In this document: piece after piece, positions 1-8,874 of the stretch
Numbering within the stretch: position 1 is the first letter of the stretch
Layout of the letters: every line of letters starts with the position of its first letter
NCBI GenBank assembly: GCA_945874145.1
Contig: CAMCFN010000035.1
Span: 1-44,539, forward strand
DNA: 44,539 nt
From: Akkermansia muciniphila
GTDB lineage: Bacteria; Verrucomicrobiota; Verrucomicrobiia; Limisphaerales; SXTU01
Reading direction: 5' to 3'
Notes under the pieces: generated by a model
Told to the model about the DNA's origin: nothing
The model's database searches: none
Seen by the model: the letters and a program-made list of their open reading frames with translations, nothing else
Program-made: the position numbers and the translations under genes

Positions 1-1
1 C

Positions 2-379
2 GGCTGGGCCTTGGGGCAGGGCTTCGACCAGTTCCAGATCTGGCACTCGTCCCAGACCGAGCCCGAGCGCCTCAACATGGTCGGCTACCAGAGCAAGGAA
101 GCCGACCGCCTGCTCGAATCGGTGCGCGAGGAATTCGACCGCGACGAGATCATCCGCCAGTGCGGCGAATTGCAGCAGTTGATCTACGACGACCAACCGT
201 ATCTGTTTCTTTTTGTGCCCGAGGGAACATCTGTCATGTGGAAGGATGCCTTCCGCGTGAAGCGGCCGGGGCCGGATGGCACCTGGATCGACGAACCGGT
301 GACAATGACCAAAGCGGGGTGGAGTCACTACCTCGAGTGGTTTTACCGCCCGGAATACGCCAAGGAGGCCAGCGAGTAA
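2..379 (+). CDS. Peptide-binding protein of ABC transporter, C-terminal part (partial)
   Basis: This is the 3' end of an extracellular solute-binding protein of family 5, the component that captures peptides outside the membrane and hands them to the OppBC-type permease. The frame is open from the first bases of the window, so the start lies upstream. Visible family features are the 'FDQFQIWHSSQ' strand, the 'EADRLLESVREEFDRDE' helix and the late 'QQLIYDDQPYLFLFVPEG' segment typical of the last quarter of these proteins. It ends three bases before the next ATG and is followed in order by two permeases and two ATPases, which confirms the assignment. The substrate (dipeptide, oligopeptide or other) cannot be read from this fragment. 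Confidence 0.9.
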   Translation, partial: GWALGQGFDQFQIWHSSQTEPERLNMVGYQSKEADRLLESVREEFDRDEIIRQCGELQQLIYDDQPYLFLFVPEGTSVMWKDAFRVKRPGPDGTWIDEPVTMTKAGWSHYLEWFYRPEYAKEASE

Positions 380-382
380 GCC

Positions 383-1345
383 ATGACCGTCTTCATCATC
401 CGCCGTCTCCTCGCCTCGGTCGTGCTTTTGTTTTTCATCAGCCTGATTTCATTTTTCATCATCACGCTGACGCCGGGGAGTCCGTATCCCTGGGGCGAGT
501 TGAATCCCAAAGTCTCGGAGGATGTGAAGCGGATCTTTCGCGAGAAATTCCACCTCGATAAGCCCCTGCACGAGCAATACGGGTTCATCATGCGTGACCT
601 CTTCACCGGTGAGTTGCGCAGCATCAAGGACGAGCGGCCGGTGCTGGCGAAGATCGCCGAGCGCCTCCCCTCCACCCTCGCTCTCAATCTCGGGGCGCTG
701 GCGCTGTCCTTGAGCTTCGGTCTTTTGCTCGGCGTTTACGGGGCGCGGCATGCGGGGCGACCTCCGGATGTGATCACGAGCGTCCTGGCCTTTGTCTTCA
801 TCGCGCTGCCGGGGTTCTGGGTTTCCTATCTGCTGGCCATCGGCCTCGTCAACTACGGGGCGGTGCCGATCCTTGGGACGCATACGATCGGCGTCACTTT
901 CAGCAATGGCCTCGAGGTCTTTCTTGACCGCTGGTGGCACGTCATGCTGCCGGCCTCGATCCTCGCCATCGGCGGCGTGGCCGTGCAGTCGCGCTTTATC
1001 CGGGCGAGCATGATTGAAACTCTGCGCGAGGATTACATCCGCACGGCACGGGCCAAGGGACTCGACGAGAATGCGGTGTTTTACCGGCATGCCCTGCGCA
1101 ACTCGGTGCGCCCGCTCATCACCGGCATCGGAATGCTCCTGCCCGCGCTGATCGGCGGTGCGGTCATCATCGAAAACATTTTCGCCTACCCCGGGATGGG
1201 GCGCTTGGGCTACGAGGCGGTGCTGGAACGTGATTACCCGACGCTCGTCGCGCTGAACTTTGTCACCGCGGCGCTCGTGCTGCTCGGCAACCTGCTGGCC
1301 GACGTGCTTTACGCGGTGGTCGACCCGAGGGTGCGATTGGAATGA
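383..1345 (+). CDS. oppB: Oligopeptide/dipeptide ABC transporter permease, OppB/DppB type
   Basis: Inner-membrane permease subunit, 320 residues, a normal length for the family. It has a first membrane helix at about residues 8-30, a periplasmic loop, and a five-helix BPD_transp_1 core. The cytoplasmic EAA loop that contacts the ATPase is visible as 'DYIRTARAKGLDENAVFYRHALRNS' split around residue 220, and the tail ends in the usual 'YAVVDPRVRLE'. The ATG start lies three bases after the binding-protein stop. The stop overlaps the ATG of the next permease by four bases, so translation is probably coupled. The opp label is by family; dpp or another peptide system is equally possible. Confidence 0.93.
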   Translation: MTVFIIRRLLASVVLLFFISLISFFIITLTPGSPYPWGELNPKVSEDVKRIFREKFHLDKPLHEQYGFIMRDLFTGELRSIKDERPVLAKIAERLPSTLALNLGALALSLSFGLLLGVYGARHAGRPPDVITSVLAFVFIALPGFWVSYLLAIGLVNYGAVPILGTHTIGVTFSNGLEVFLDRWWHVMLPASILAIGGVAVQSRFIRASMIETLREDYIRTARAKGLDENAVFYRHALRNSVRPLITGIGMLLPALIGGAVIIENIFAYPGMGRLGYEAVLERDYPTLVALNFVTAALVLLGNLLADVLYAVVDPRVRLE

Positions 1346-2238
1346 TCACGACGACACCAGAACCTCTCGAGGTCGCCGCTAGTCCGATGGAGCGGTCCCT
1401 GCGCCGTTTTCGCGCGAACAAAATCGGACTCTGCGCCCTCGGCATGGTCGGCCTGCTTGCCGTCATTGCCGTGGCCTTCTTCGTGCTTGATGTCCTCGGC
1501 ATCCCATGGCCGATGGACCCCGATGCGACCAACCTCGAGCGGAAACTACTCCCGCCCGATTCGGTCAATTGGCTCGGTACGGACAATCTCGGACGCGATG
1601 TCTTCAGTCGCTTGCTCAACGGGGCCTACATTTCCCTGACGGTTGGATTTGTCGCGGTGTTCGTTTCGCTTTTCATCGGGGTGACGGTCGGTGCGGTGGC
1701 GGGTTATTTCGGCAAGTGGGTGGACAAACTCATCATGCGCTTCGTCGATGCGATCATGTGCTTCCCGACATTTTTTCTCATCCTCACGGCCGTGGCGCTG
1801 GTCGGTCCGAGCATTTTCAACATCATCATCGTGATCGGCTTGGTCAGCTGGACGGGTACCGCGCGTCTGGTCCGCGCGGAATTCCTCACCTTGCGCGAGT
1901 CAGCCTATGTGCAGGCCGCGCGGGCCCTCGGGCAGCGCGGCCCGAAAATCATTTTCCGTCACATGCTGCCCAACGCGGCGGCCCCGATTTTGGTCACGGC
2001 CGTGCTCGGGGTGCCGGAGGCCATCCTGGCCGAGGCCGGCTTGAGCTTTCTCGGCTTCGGCGTGCAACCGCCCCAGGCCACGTGGGGCAACATTATCGCC
2101 GACGGCAAGACCTACATTCTCGATGCTTGGTGGCTGATTTTGTTCCCCGGGCTTGCCATTCTCATCGCGGCACTGTCGTTTTACCTGACGGGGGACGCGC
2201 TGCGGCAGGCGGTGGAAACCCGATCGGAAAGACAATGA
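1342..2238 (+). CDS. oppC: Oligopeptide/dipeptide ABC transporter permease, OppC/DppC type
   Basis: Second permease subunit, 298 residues, heterodimer partner of the preceding protein. It shows the OppC-type N-terminal domain with one membrane helix (about residues 32-55), then 'LGTDNLGRDVFSRLLNGAY', a motif very characteristic of OppC/DppC, and an EAA loop 'SAYVQAARALGQRGPKIIF' followed by 'HMLPNAAAP'. The start overlaps the stop of the upstream permease as ATGA, and its own stop overlaps the next ATG the same way. It should act in peptide uptake together with the ATPases downstream. Confidence 0.93.
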   Translation: MITTTPEPLEVAASPMERSLRRFRANKIGLCALGMVGLLAVIAVAFFVLDVLGIPWPMDPDATNLERKLLPPDSVNWLGTDNLGRDVFSRLLNGAYISLTVGFVAVFVSLFIGVTVGAVAGYFGKWVDKLIMRFVDAIMCFPTFFLILTAVALVGPSIFNIIIVIGLVSWTGTARLVRAEFLTLRESAYVQAARALGQRGPKIIFRHMLPNAAAPILVTAVLGVPEAILAEAGLSFLGFGVQPPQATWGNIIADGKTYILDAWWLILFPGLAILIAALSFYLTGDALRQAVETRSERQ

Positions 2239-3200
2239 GCCAACCCATCCTCCAAGTCCGCAACCTCTGCATCGATTTCGTCCTCGAAGACCGCACGATT
2301 GAAGCGGTGAAGGATGCTTCCTTCGAATTGGCCGCCGGTGAGACCTTGGCCATCGTGGGCGAGAGTGGCAGCGGCAAAAGCGTGACCGCGCTGGCCCTGA
2401 CGAGGCTGTTGCCTGTGCCGCCGGCGGTGATCAAAGGCGGGGAAATACTCTTCGATGGCGAAAGCGTCATGACGATGGACGCGGCCCGCTTGCGCAAGTT
2501 GCGCGGTGGAAAGATCGCCTACATTTTCCAGGAGCCGAGCACATCACTCAATCCGGTTTACACGGTGCGGAGCCAAATCGGGGAGGCGATCCGTTTGCAT
2601 CGCCGCGATGTCACGGACGTCGATGCGGAGATCGTGCGCTGGCTCGACGCGGTCGGCATCGTCGATCCGGCGGCCCGCATGCACGATTATCCGCACCAAT
2701 TGAGCGGCGGAATGCAGCAGCGCGTCATGATCGCCATGGCGCTGGCCTGCCAGCCGGACGTGTTGGTCGCGGACGAGCCGACCACCGCGCTGGACGTGAC
2801 CATCCAGGCGCAAATCCTCGAGCTGCTCCGGGAGCTCAAGCAGCGCCTGCGCATGAGCATCCTGCTCATCACGCACAACCTCGGCATCGTGGGCGACATC
2901 GCCGACCGTGTGGCCGTGATGTATGCCGGGCAAATCGTCGAGCTGTCCCCCGCGCGCGCCCTGCTCCAGCGCCCGCTGCACCCCTACACGCAGGCCTTGA
3001 TGAACTCCGTGCCGCAGCTCGGCCACGAACTGGAGCGCCTCCAGGCCATCCCCGGCAACGTGCCTAACCTCGGCCAGTTCCCCAGCGGCTGCCGCTTCCA
3101 TCCGCGCTGCCCCAAGGCGCAAAGCGATTGCTCGCAGAAAGCCCCGGAGCTGGTGGAGGTCGAGCCGGGCCGGTGGGTGAGGTGTCCTTATTGGAAATGA
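2235..3200 (+). CDS. oppD: Oligopeptide/dipeptide ABC transporter ATP-binding protein, OppD/DppD type
   Basis: Cytoplasmic ATPase, 321 residues from the ATG at 2235. A longer open frame upstream only shadows the permease gene, and the ATGA overlap supports this start. Walker A is GESGSGKS (residues 42-49), the ABC signature is LSGGMQQR, and Walker B is [12 protein letters not shown]. The C-terminal oligopeptide-transporter extension carries the cysteine pattern '[15 protein letters not shown]'. Together with the OppF-like protein at 4348 it should power peptide import. Normally OppD and OppF genes are adjacent; here about 1.15 kb intervenes. Confidence 0.94.
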   Translation: MSQPILQVRNLCIDFVLEDRTIEAVKDASFELAAGETLAIVGESGSGKSVTALALTRLLPVPPAVIKGGEILFDGESVMTMDAARLRKLRGGKIAYIFQEPSTSLNPVYTVRSQIGEAIRLHRRDVTDVDAEIVRWLDAVGIVDPAARMHDYPHQLSGGMQQRVMIAMALACQPDVLVADEPTTALDVTIQAQILELLRELKQRLRMSILLITHNLGIVGDIADRVAVMYAGQIVELSPARALLQRPLHPYTQALMNSVPQLGHELERLQAIPGNVPNLGQFPSGCRFHPRCPKAQSDCSQKAPELVEVEPGRWVRCPYWK

Positions 3201-3749
3201 ATCCTCTAACGACACGAAAGCTGCGGATTGCTCGAACTTCCGAAACTGAAGGAGTTGTCTATGAAGTGGCTTCGACTGCGGGTGATTATTCGCTGACGGT
3301 TGAATTACGATGCGCTCTTCGCTGGATTGAGATGTGTCTCCGGTTGGTTTTTGAAGTTCCATGCCCTATCAAACGCTCTCAATGCTCTGGTGCATGATCA
3401 GAATCTGAAGACGGAGTTCTTTTCCGCTGACGGCAGCCCGAAAGGAGTGATTCGCGAGGCATCCTTTTCAGTGATCGGCAAAGACCTTGTCGAGGATGAA
3501 GCCGGACGATGTACAGGCTCCATCCGTTGGGGTGTCAGGACTGACCATGTGCTATCCGCCAGCGGTCGTGAGATCGGAACCACTGCACGAGTTTCCACGA
3601 AGGAGTTGCCAGTGATGCTCTCCCCATCCAAGAGTCACTTGGCAGAGCGATTTGATTTTGTCCACGAGCTTGGGGCTGACTTTGATGAACGGTTGCTCTA
3701 CGCGTTCATTTGCAGGCGTGTTTTCATGGAGAGAGCGAGTGATGGCTAA
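3197..3749 (+). pseudogene. Possible frameshifted hypothetical gene between oppD and the toxin-antitoxin pair
   Basis: An ATG at 3197 overlaps the oppD stop as ATGA and opens a frame of 66 codons that ends at 3397. A second frame, open from a TTG at 3300 to 3749, continues with protein-like composition ('NALNALVHDQNLKTEFFSADG'). Joining them near 3300 would give one protein of roughly 180 residues, so a single frameshift is a possible explanation. I recognise no domain in either half. It could equally be non-coding spacer with chance open frames; the confidence is low. Confidence 0.25.
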
Positions 3750-3828
3750 ATTCAGGATTTCATGAACGGGCCTTTCGCAACCAGCCGTGCCGGTTGACGC
3801 GCCCGACAGGCAACAATAACCTCTCACC

Positions 3829-4023
3829 ATGAGCACCGTAGCCGAAATCAAGACCGCGATTGACCACCTTCCCAGCCGCGAGCGGGACGAGTTGGAGGCG
3901 TTGCTCTGGCAGGACGAGGAGACGCCGCCCGGCGTGCGCGAGAAGCTGGCCGAGGCGCTCGCCGGCAAGTTCGTCCCCGGCGACCGCGCCAACATTGACC
4001 GCATCCTCGCCTCGCTCGAATGA
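3829..4023 (+). CDS. Small antitoxin, addiction-module (RelB/ParD-like) family
   Basis: A 64-residue acidic helical protein beginning '[23 protein letters not shown]' and ending in '...[10 protein letters not shown]'. This is the pattern of short putative addiction-module antitoxins in which an N-terminal helical segment binds DNA and the C-terminus wraps the toxin. It overlaps the following ParE-like gene by four bases (ATGA), the standard antitoxin-toxin layout. The assignment rests on size, composition and the neighbour; no motif is diagnostic by itself. The pair should autoregulate its own promoter, but I cannot point to an operator. Confidence 0.75.
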   Translation: MSTVAEIKTAIDHLPSRERDELEALLWQDEETPPGVREKLAEALAGKFVPGDRANIDRILASLE

Positions 4024-4337
4024 CTCCGCGCTGGGAGGAGAGCGAGTTCATCTTCTGCGACTTGCAGGGGATTGCCCGCTACATCCGCGCTTGGAACCCA
4101 CGGGCGGCTCGCCGCTTCCTCATCGCGGCTTACGACACTTTTGAGTTCCTCGCCGCCAATCCGGGCATGGGCCGCTGCCGGGTTGATTTGGGGTTTCCCG
4201 AGGTGCGTTCGTGGCGTGTGCGCGGCTTTCCCCGGCATCTGATTTTCTACCGGGAGCTTCCAGACCGAGTTCAAATCCTCCGCGTGCTGCATGGCGCGCG
4301 TGATTTGCCCGGTGAACTCTCCCGGCCTTCCGGCTAA
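4020..4337 (+). CDS. ParE/RelE-superfamily toxin
   Basis: A 105-residue protein with the RelE/ParE fold signature: an N-terminal helix pair ('[21 protein letters not shown]'), then '[17 protein letters not shown]', and the C-terminal strands '[20 protein letters not shown]' and '[13 protein letters not shown]'. The last segment is the hallmark of ParE-like toxins. ParE proteins poison DNA gyrase and RelE proteins cleave ribosome-bound mRNA; sequence alone favours the ParE-like branch. It is encoded directly after its antitoxin with a four-base overlap and ends ten bases before the OppF start, so the cassette sits inside a transporter operon. Confidence 0.85.
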   Translation: MTPRWEESEFIFCDLQGIARYIRAWNPRAARRFLIAAYDTFEFLAANPGMGRCRVDLGFPEVRSWRVRGFPRHLIFYRELPDRVQILRVLHGARDLPGELSRPSG

Positions 4338-4347
4338 CCTCGCGCGC

Positions 4348-5313
4348 ATGAACCTCCTCGAAGTCCGCAATCTCAAAGTCCACTTCCCGGTCAAGCACGG
4401 GGTCTTCAGCCGCGTGAACGCGTGGGTGAAGGCCGTGGATGACGTGAGCCTCACTGTCGCACCGGGCGAAACCGTCGGCCTCGTGGGCGAGAGCGGCTGC
4501 GGCAAGACGACCTTGGGCCGCGCCATCATCCGCCTGCTGGAGCCGACCGCCGGCAGCGTCACTTTCGAGGGCGAGGACATCACCACGCTGGAGGGCGCGG
4601 CGTTGCGCGAGCGGCGGCGGCGGTTCCAGATGATTTTTCAGGACCCCGTCGGCTCGCTGAACCCGCGCATGACCGTCGGCCAAATCATCGGCGAGGCGTT
4701 GGACATCCACCACCTCGTCGCGGACGAGCAGGCGCGCGAGCAACGCATCGGCAAGCTGCTCAAGGACGTGGGTCTGGACCCGCAGCACGCGCAGCGTTAC
4801 CCGCACGAGTTCAGCGGCGGCCAACGGCAGCGCATCGGCATCGCCCGCGCGCTCGCGGTGGAGCCGAAGTTGATTGTCTGCGACGAGCCGGTCAGCGCGC
4901 TCGACGTGTCCGTGCAGGCGCAAATCATCAACCTCCTGCAAGACCTTCAGCGCGAGCACGGGCTGGCCTACCTCTTCATCGCCCACGACCTCGCCGTGGT
5001 GGAGCACATCAGCCACCGCGTCGTCGTGATGTATCTCGGCAAGGTCGTCGAGAGCGCCGTGTCGAAGGCCATCATCAACGCGCCGAAGCATCCCTACACG
5101 CAGGCGCTGCTCTCCGCCGTGCCCGTCGTGGACCCGGACTCGAAGCGCCAGCGCATCGTCCTGCCCGGCGACGTGCCCTCGCCCATCAACCCGCCCAGCG
5201 GCTGCCCCTTCCACCCGCGCTGCCCGGTGGCCGAGGCAAGGTGCAAGACGGAAGTGCCGGCGTTGCGCGAGGTGTCGGCGGGGCATTTCGCGGCATGTCA
5301 TTTGGCAAAGTGA
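4348..5313 (+). CDS. oppF: Oligopeptide/dipeptide ABC transporter ATP-binding protein, OppF/DppF type
   Basis: Second ATPase of the peptide importer, 321 residues. The ATG at 4348 is chosen because the family start '[18 protein letters not shown]' begins there; the open frame upstream to 4291 overlaps the toxin gene and is not family-like. Walker A is GESGCGKT, the signature is FSGGQRQR, Walker B is [12 protein letters not shown], and the C-terminal extension has '[15 protein letters not shown]'. It partners with the OppD-like ATPase although a toxin-antitoxin cassette now separates the two genes. It ends the operon; an inverted repeat follows at 5321. Confidence 0.94.
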   Translation: MNLLEVRNLKVHFPVKHGVFSRVNAWVKAVDDVSLTVAPGETVGLVGESGCGKTTLGRAIIRLLEPTAGSVTFEGEDITTLEGAALRERRRRFQMIFQDPVGSLNPRMTVGQIIGEALDIHHLVADEQAREQRIGKLLKDVGLDPQHAQRYPHEFSGGQRQRIGIARALAVEPKLIVCDEPVSALDVSVQAQIINLLQDLQREHGLAYLFIAHDLAVVEHISHRVVVMYLGKVVESAVSKAIINAPKHPYTQALLSAVPVVDPDSKRQRIVLPGDVPSPINPPSGCPFHPRCPVAEARCKTEVPALREVSAGHFAACHLAK

Positions 5314-5320
5314 GAGGGGA

Positions 5321-5383
5321 AGTGATTAGTAATTAGTCCGCTGGCGCTCGAAAGTTTCGACCGCAGACTAATTACTAAACACT
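5321..5383. repeat. AT-rich inverted repeat after oppF
   Basis: The arms 5321-5338 (agtgattagtaattagtc) and 5366-5383 are reverse complements at 17 of 18 positions, separated by a 27-base GC-richer loop. It lies eight bases after the oppF stop and ahead of the DUF1501 gene. There is no T-tract, so it is not a textbook Rho-independent terminator; it may still stop transcription or be a small dispersed palindromic repeat. Confidence 0.7.
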
Positions 5384-5416
5384 AATGACTTTCTCTCCAT
5401 TCAGCGTCAGAGCCCC

Positions 5417-6826
5417 GTGCCTGCCCCCGCTCCCAAACTCGTCCAGCCCTGGCGCATGACGCGGCGCGAGCTGGTGCGCGCGGGGGCGCTGGGCTTGTTC
5501 GGGCTGTCCTTCGCGGACGTGCTGCGAGGCCGGGCTCAGGCGCAGGCAGTGACGGCGCGGAGTTTCGGGCGGGCGAAGCGCTGCATTCTGCTGTTCATGT
5601 GGGGCGGGCCGGCGCATCAGGACACCTGGGACTTGAAGCCGGACGCGCCACGCGAGGTGCGCGGGGAGTTCAACGAGATTTCCACCAACGTCCCCGGACT
5701 GCGCGTCTGCGAGCATTTCCCCCGGCTCGCGCAACGCATGGACCGCCTCTGCCTCGTGCGCTCCATGACGCACGACAACGGCGACCACACGACCGCGACG
5801 CATTACCTGCTCACGGGCGAGCCGCCCCCGCGCTCGACGGACAAGCGCGCGCAGTGGCCGCACTTCGGCTCCGTGCTGTCGAGCCTCGGACGCGGGCAGG
5901 GCGCGCTGCCACCGTCCGTTTCGATGCGGCCCAAGCTGGAGAACGACGTGCCGCGGTTCGTCGAGCAGTCGCAGGGGCAATTCGCCGGTTGGCTCGGCCC
6001 GCTGCACGACCCGCTGACGATTGACGCAGACCCGAGTCGCGCGGACTACCGCGTGGCGGAGACGACCTTGCACCCGGAAATTTCCGTCGAGCGCCTCGAC
6101 CGGCGGCGCGAACTGCTTGGCCAGCTTGACCGGCGGCTCGATGGCTTCAGCCCGAACTTCGCCGCGCAGGACTTGAACCACCGCCGCGCGTTCGAGCTAC
6201 TCACCTCTGCCGCGACGCAGCGCGGGGCGTTCAACCTGAACGAGGAGCCGCTGAAGGTTCGCGAGCACTACGGCATGAATCCGCACGGGCAGTCGGTGCT
6301 GCAAGCACGGCGATTGGTCGAGCGCGGCGTGCCGCTGGTGACGGTCTTCTGGCCGAACGACGGCATCAAGAACGTGAGCGTGTATTGGGACACGCACAGC
6401 CGGAACTTCGTGGACCTCAAGACGCGCCTGATGCCCGTAACAGACCTGGCCTTCACCGCGCTGCTCGACGATTTGCAGGAGCGCGGGATGCTGGAGGACA
6501 CGCTGGTCATCTGGACCGGTGAGTTCGGCCGCACGCCACGCGTGGGCCAGCGCAGCAGCGACGCGGGCGCGGGCAAGGACGGGCGTGACCACTGGGGCGG
6601 CTGCTTCACGAGCGTGCTGGCGGGCGCGGGCGTGAAAGGCGGCTTCGCCTACGGCAAGAGCGACAAGCAGGCGGGCTTCCCGGCGGAAAGCCCCGTCGCC
6701 CCGCGCGACCTCATCGCGACGGTCTATCATCTGCTCGGCGTGCCGGAGGAGCAGATGGTGATGGACAGTGGCGGCCGTCCGCAGTTCGTGCGCCCAGGCA
6801 AGGCGATTGGCGAGTTGCTGGCGTAA
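5417..6826 (+). CDS. DUF1501 family protein with Tat signal
   Basis: 469 residues from a GTG at 5417; an ATG at 5456 is an alternative start that gives a cleaner signal peptide beginning MTRRELVRAGALGLFGLSF. The twin-arginine motif and following hydrophobic stretch indicate Tat export of a folded protein. The body is a typical DUF1501 protein of the alkaline-phosphatase-like superfamily: 'LLFMWGGPAHQDTWDLKP' near the N-terminus, 'RSMTHDNGDHTTATHYLLTG', and late 'LVIWTGEFGRTPRV' plus 'DHWGGCFTSVLAGAGVKGG'. Such proteins are abundant in Planctomycetota and Verrucomicrobiota, often paired with a DUF1553/DUF1549 gene, which is absent here. Function is unproven; sulfatase-like chemistry is a superfamily inference. 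Confidence 0.92.
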   Translation: MPAPAPKLVQPWRMTRRELVRAGALGLFGLSFADVLRGRAQAQAVTARSFGRAKRCILLFMWGGPAHQDTWDLKPDAPREVRGEFNEISTNVPGLRVCEHFPRLAQRMDRLCLVRSMTHDNGDHTTATHYLLTGEPPPRSTDKRAQWPHFGSVLSSLGRGQGALPPSVSMRPKLENDVPRFVEQSQGQFAGWLGPLHDPLTIDADPSRADYRVAETTLHPEISVERLDRRRELLGQLDRRLDGFSPNFAAQDLNHRRAFELLTSAATQRGAFNLNEEPLKVREHYGMNPHGQSVLQARRLVERGVPLVTVFWPNDGIKNVSVYWDTHSRNFVDLKTRLMPVTDLAFTALLDDLQERGMLEDTLVIWTGEFGRTPRVGQRSSDAGAGKDGRDHWGGCFTSVLAGAGVKGGFAYGKSDKQAGFPAESPVAPRDLIATVYHLLGVPEEQMVMDSGGRPQFVRPGKAIGELLA

Positions 6827-6876
6827 CCGACGATTCTTGCTCCCGCTTCGCCGCAGGGCCGCTACCATTCCCGCGT

Positions 6877-7467
6877 ATGGCGAGCGATGAACGGACCCGC
6901 GGCGGATTACGGCGCAAGTGGCTGCCCATCGTCACGCTCGTCCTTCTCGTGGATGCGGTAGGTGGCTGGCTCTTTTACCGCTATCGGCGCGAGCACAGTC
7001 AGGACGAGGTCATCCGCGCCGCCGCCGCGCGCTACGCAGTGGACGGTGCGCTGGTGAAGGCGGTCGTGTGGCGCGAGAGCTGGTTTGATCCGATGGCACG
7101 CGGCAAGGCGGGCGAAATCGGCCTCATGCAAATCCGTGAACCCGCCGCGCGCGAGTGGGCCGAGGCGGAACGCATCGCCGGCTTTCAGCATGAGCACATC
7201 CTCGACCCCGGCTCGAACACGCTCTGCGGCACTTGGTATCTCGCGAAGCTGCTCCGCCGTTATCCTCAAGCCGACGACCCCGTGCCCTACGCGCTTGCTG
7301 ACTACAACGCCGGTCGAGGGAATGTTCTGCGCTGGAATCAAGGCGCCGCGGCGACGAACAGCCAGCAGTTCCTTGCGCAGATGACCTTTCCCGGCACGCG
7401 TCGCTACATCGAGACTGTGGCCCAGCGCCGTGAGCGGTATCGGGACGAATTCCCACAGGCGAGGTAG
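6877..7467 (+). CDS. Membrane-anchored lytic transglycosylase (SLT domain)
   Basis: 196 residues with an N-terminal membrane helix (about residues 15-34) followed by one SLT domain. The catalytic glutamate is E67 in 'VVWRESWFDP', followed by the family's 'GEIGLMQI' and the late 'YALADYNAGRGNV', all standard for Slt70/MltC-type enzymes that cleave peptidoglycan to 1,6-anhydro-muramyl products. It is probably anchored in the inner membrane and acts in the periplasm. The gene starts 50 bases after the DUF1501 stop. It is short compared with Slt70 and has no other domain. Confidence 0.92.
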   Translation: MASDERTRGGLRRKWLPIVTLVLLVDAVGGWLFYRYRREHSQDEVIRAAAARYAVDGALVKAVVWRESWFDPMARGKAGEIGLMQIREPAAREWAEAERIAGFQHEHILDPGSNTLCGTWYLAKLLRRYPQADDPVPYALADYNAGRGNVLRWNQGAAATNSQQFLAQMTFPGTRRYIETVAQRRERYRDEFPQAR

Positions 7468-7603
7468 CTTGAGCCGAAGAGTTGTCGCGCAAAGGCCACG
7501 AAGCGGACGAGGGAGAGAAGTTTTCTGCCTTCGCGCGACCCCCTTGAACTCCCTTCAACCGCTTGCCACGCGCCCGCGCCATCCCTAGCCTTCCGCACCA
7601 CAC

Positions 7604-8365
7604 ATGCAACTCACCGATCTCAAGTGGTCCGAAGTCGCCGCCCTTGACCGCGACACGCCCGTCATATTCCCCGTCGCCGCGCTGGAACAGCACGGCCGGC
7701 ACATGCCCGTCTTCACCGACAGCCTGCTGTGTGGCGAAATCGTTCGTCGCGTCGAAGCCCGCCTTGGCCAGCGCGTCCTCATCGCACCACTTCAGTGGCT
7801 CGGCAACTCCGACCACCACCTCGATTTTCCGGGCACCATGTCCGCCGCGCCGCGGGTGTATCTGGACTTGCTCACTAGTCAGTTTGAAAACTTCATCGCG
7901 CACGGCTTCCGTCGCCTCGTGATGCTCAACGGCCACGGCGGCAACGACGTGCCCGGCAAGCAGGTCGTCTTCGAGCTGCGCCAGAAATACCGCGCCCGCC
8001 ATGACCTCCTCCTGCTCTTCGCCACCTACTGGAACCTCGCGCTGAAAGCCCCGAACACTGCGCATCCCGACCTCAAGCAGACCCGCATGGGGCACGCCTG
8101 CGAATGGGAGACCAGCATGGTCCTGCGCATCGCGCCGCACCTTGTCGGCGACCTGACGAAGGTGGAGCCCGTCGAGTTTGGCAATCCGTTCGAGCCGGCC
8201 TCACGCGGCTGGATCATGGGTGACCGCAGTGAACCCGGGCACATCGGCGACCCGCGTTACGCCACTGCCGAAAAGGGTGAGGCGCTCTTCCAAGTCTTCA
8301 CCGACGGCGCGGTGGCCATGCTGGAGCGCGTGCTCAAGTGGGATGGGAAGAGCTGGGAGGGATGA
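7604..8365 (+). CDS. Creatininase-family amidohydrolase
   Basis: 253 residues with the full set of creatininase-family metal ligands: 'ALEQHG' (E28, H30), 'TDS' (D39), 'DHHLDFPGT', 'LNGHGGND', and a later glutamate in 'HACEWETSMV'. These enzymes are dinuclear-metal cytoplasmic hydrolases; the family includes creatininase, formamide hydrolases of flavin/F420 synthesis and mycofactocin MftE. Nothing here says which substrate is used, and no mycofactocin genes are nearby. The stop overlaps the start of the next gene as ATGA, so the two may be co-translated. Confidence 0.9.
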   Translation: MQLTDLKWSEVAALDRDTPVIFPVAALEQHGRHMPVFTDSLLCGEIVRRVEARLGQRVLIAPLQWLGNSDHHLDFPGTMSAAPRVYLDLLTSQFENFIAHGFRRLVMLNGHGGNDVPGKQVVFELRQKYRARHDLLLLFATYWNLALKAPNTAHPDLKQTRMGHACEWETSMVLRIAPHLVGDLTKVEPVEFGNPFEPASRGWIMGDRSEPGHIGDPRYATAEKGEALFQVFTDGAVAMLERVLKWDGKSWEG

Positions 8366-8844
8366 TGTTCAGCCTGCCGAGGAAGAACCGATATCTGCTG
8401 CCGCTGTTGGTGTTGGCGGCAGGCGGTTTTGCCGCCAGCACTGCTGTTCACAGTTGGGTGCTACACAATCGGGAACTGATCCTCTCAGATGGAGTCTTTT
8501 ATTCTTTCCACGCCGCAGTCATGGCGGTGGGATTCCCGACTGGATGGCCCGTCAAGCGTTTGACTCTTAGCCGAGGTCGTCATGCGTTTTGGCACCTAAT
8601 CCGCCACGGTTGTCCGAGGTGGATGTCGGCGACCATTGTGCTGTTGGTTGGATACCATGCTGTTGACTTCCTGCTGTTTTACTTCGGTCCCGTTGAAACT
8701 CCGGCCCCCGAAGGACACGTCTCACCTGAGACACTGCGGATTTTTTCCGCCACTTGGACGTTGGGCTTCGGATGCTCGTTTGCAGCGCTGTATTCCATCG
8801 TCGCCGTTGAGCAAGCCACTCTCAGCGGCCAGCGACCAAGCTGA
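8362..8844 (+). CDS. Small integral membrane protein, unknown function
   Basis: 160 residues from the ATG at 8362, which overlaps the creatininase stop; a gggagg Shine-Dalgarno sequence precedes it and a second ATG at 8365 is equally possible. Four hydrophobic segments are visible (about residues 10-30, 50-68, 95-117 and 130-150), so it should span the membrane four times. I recognise no family. Its position, coupled to the hydrolase and followed by an MFS carrier, hints at a shared uptake/degradation unit, but this is inference. Confidence 0.75.
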   Translation: MMFSLPRKNRYLLPLLVLAAGGFAASTAVHSWVLHNRELILSDGVFYSFHAAVMAVGFPTGWPVKRLTLSRGRHAFWHLIRHGCPRWMSATIVLLVGYHAVDFLLFYFGPVETPAPEGHVSPETLRIFSATWTLGFGCSFAALYSIVAVEQATLSGQRPS

Positions 8845-8874
8845 ACACTTCCCCTTCCGCGCCGTCCGTTCTCC

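Noticed and set aside
1506..2234. N-terminal extension of the oppD frame
   Set aside because: It overlaps the oppC gene in another frame; the family start and the ATGA junction place the oppD start at 2235.
4120..5301. Long minus-strand open frame of 393 codons opposite oppF
   Set aside because: It is antisense to a clear ABC ATPase, is rich in His, Arg and Asp as expected for a GC-driven shadow frame, and matches no family.
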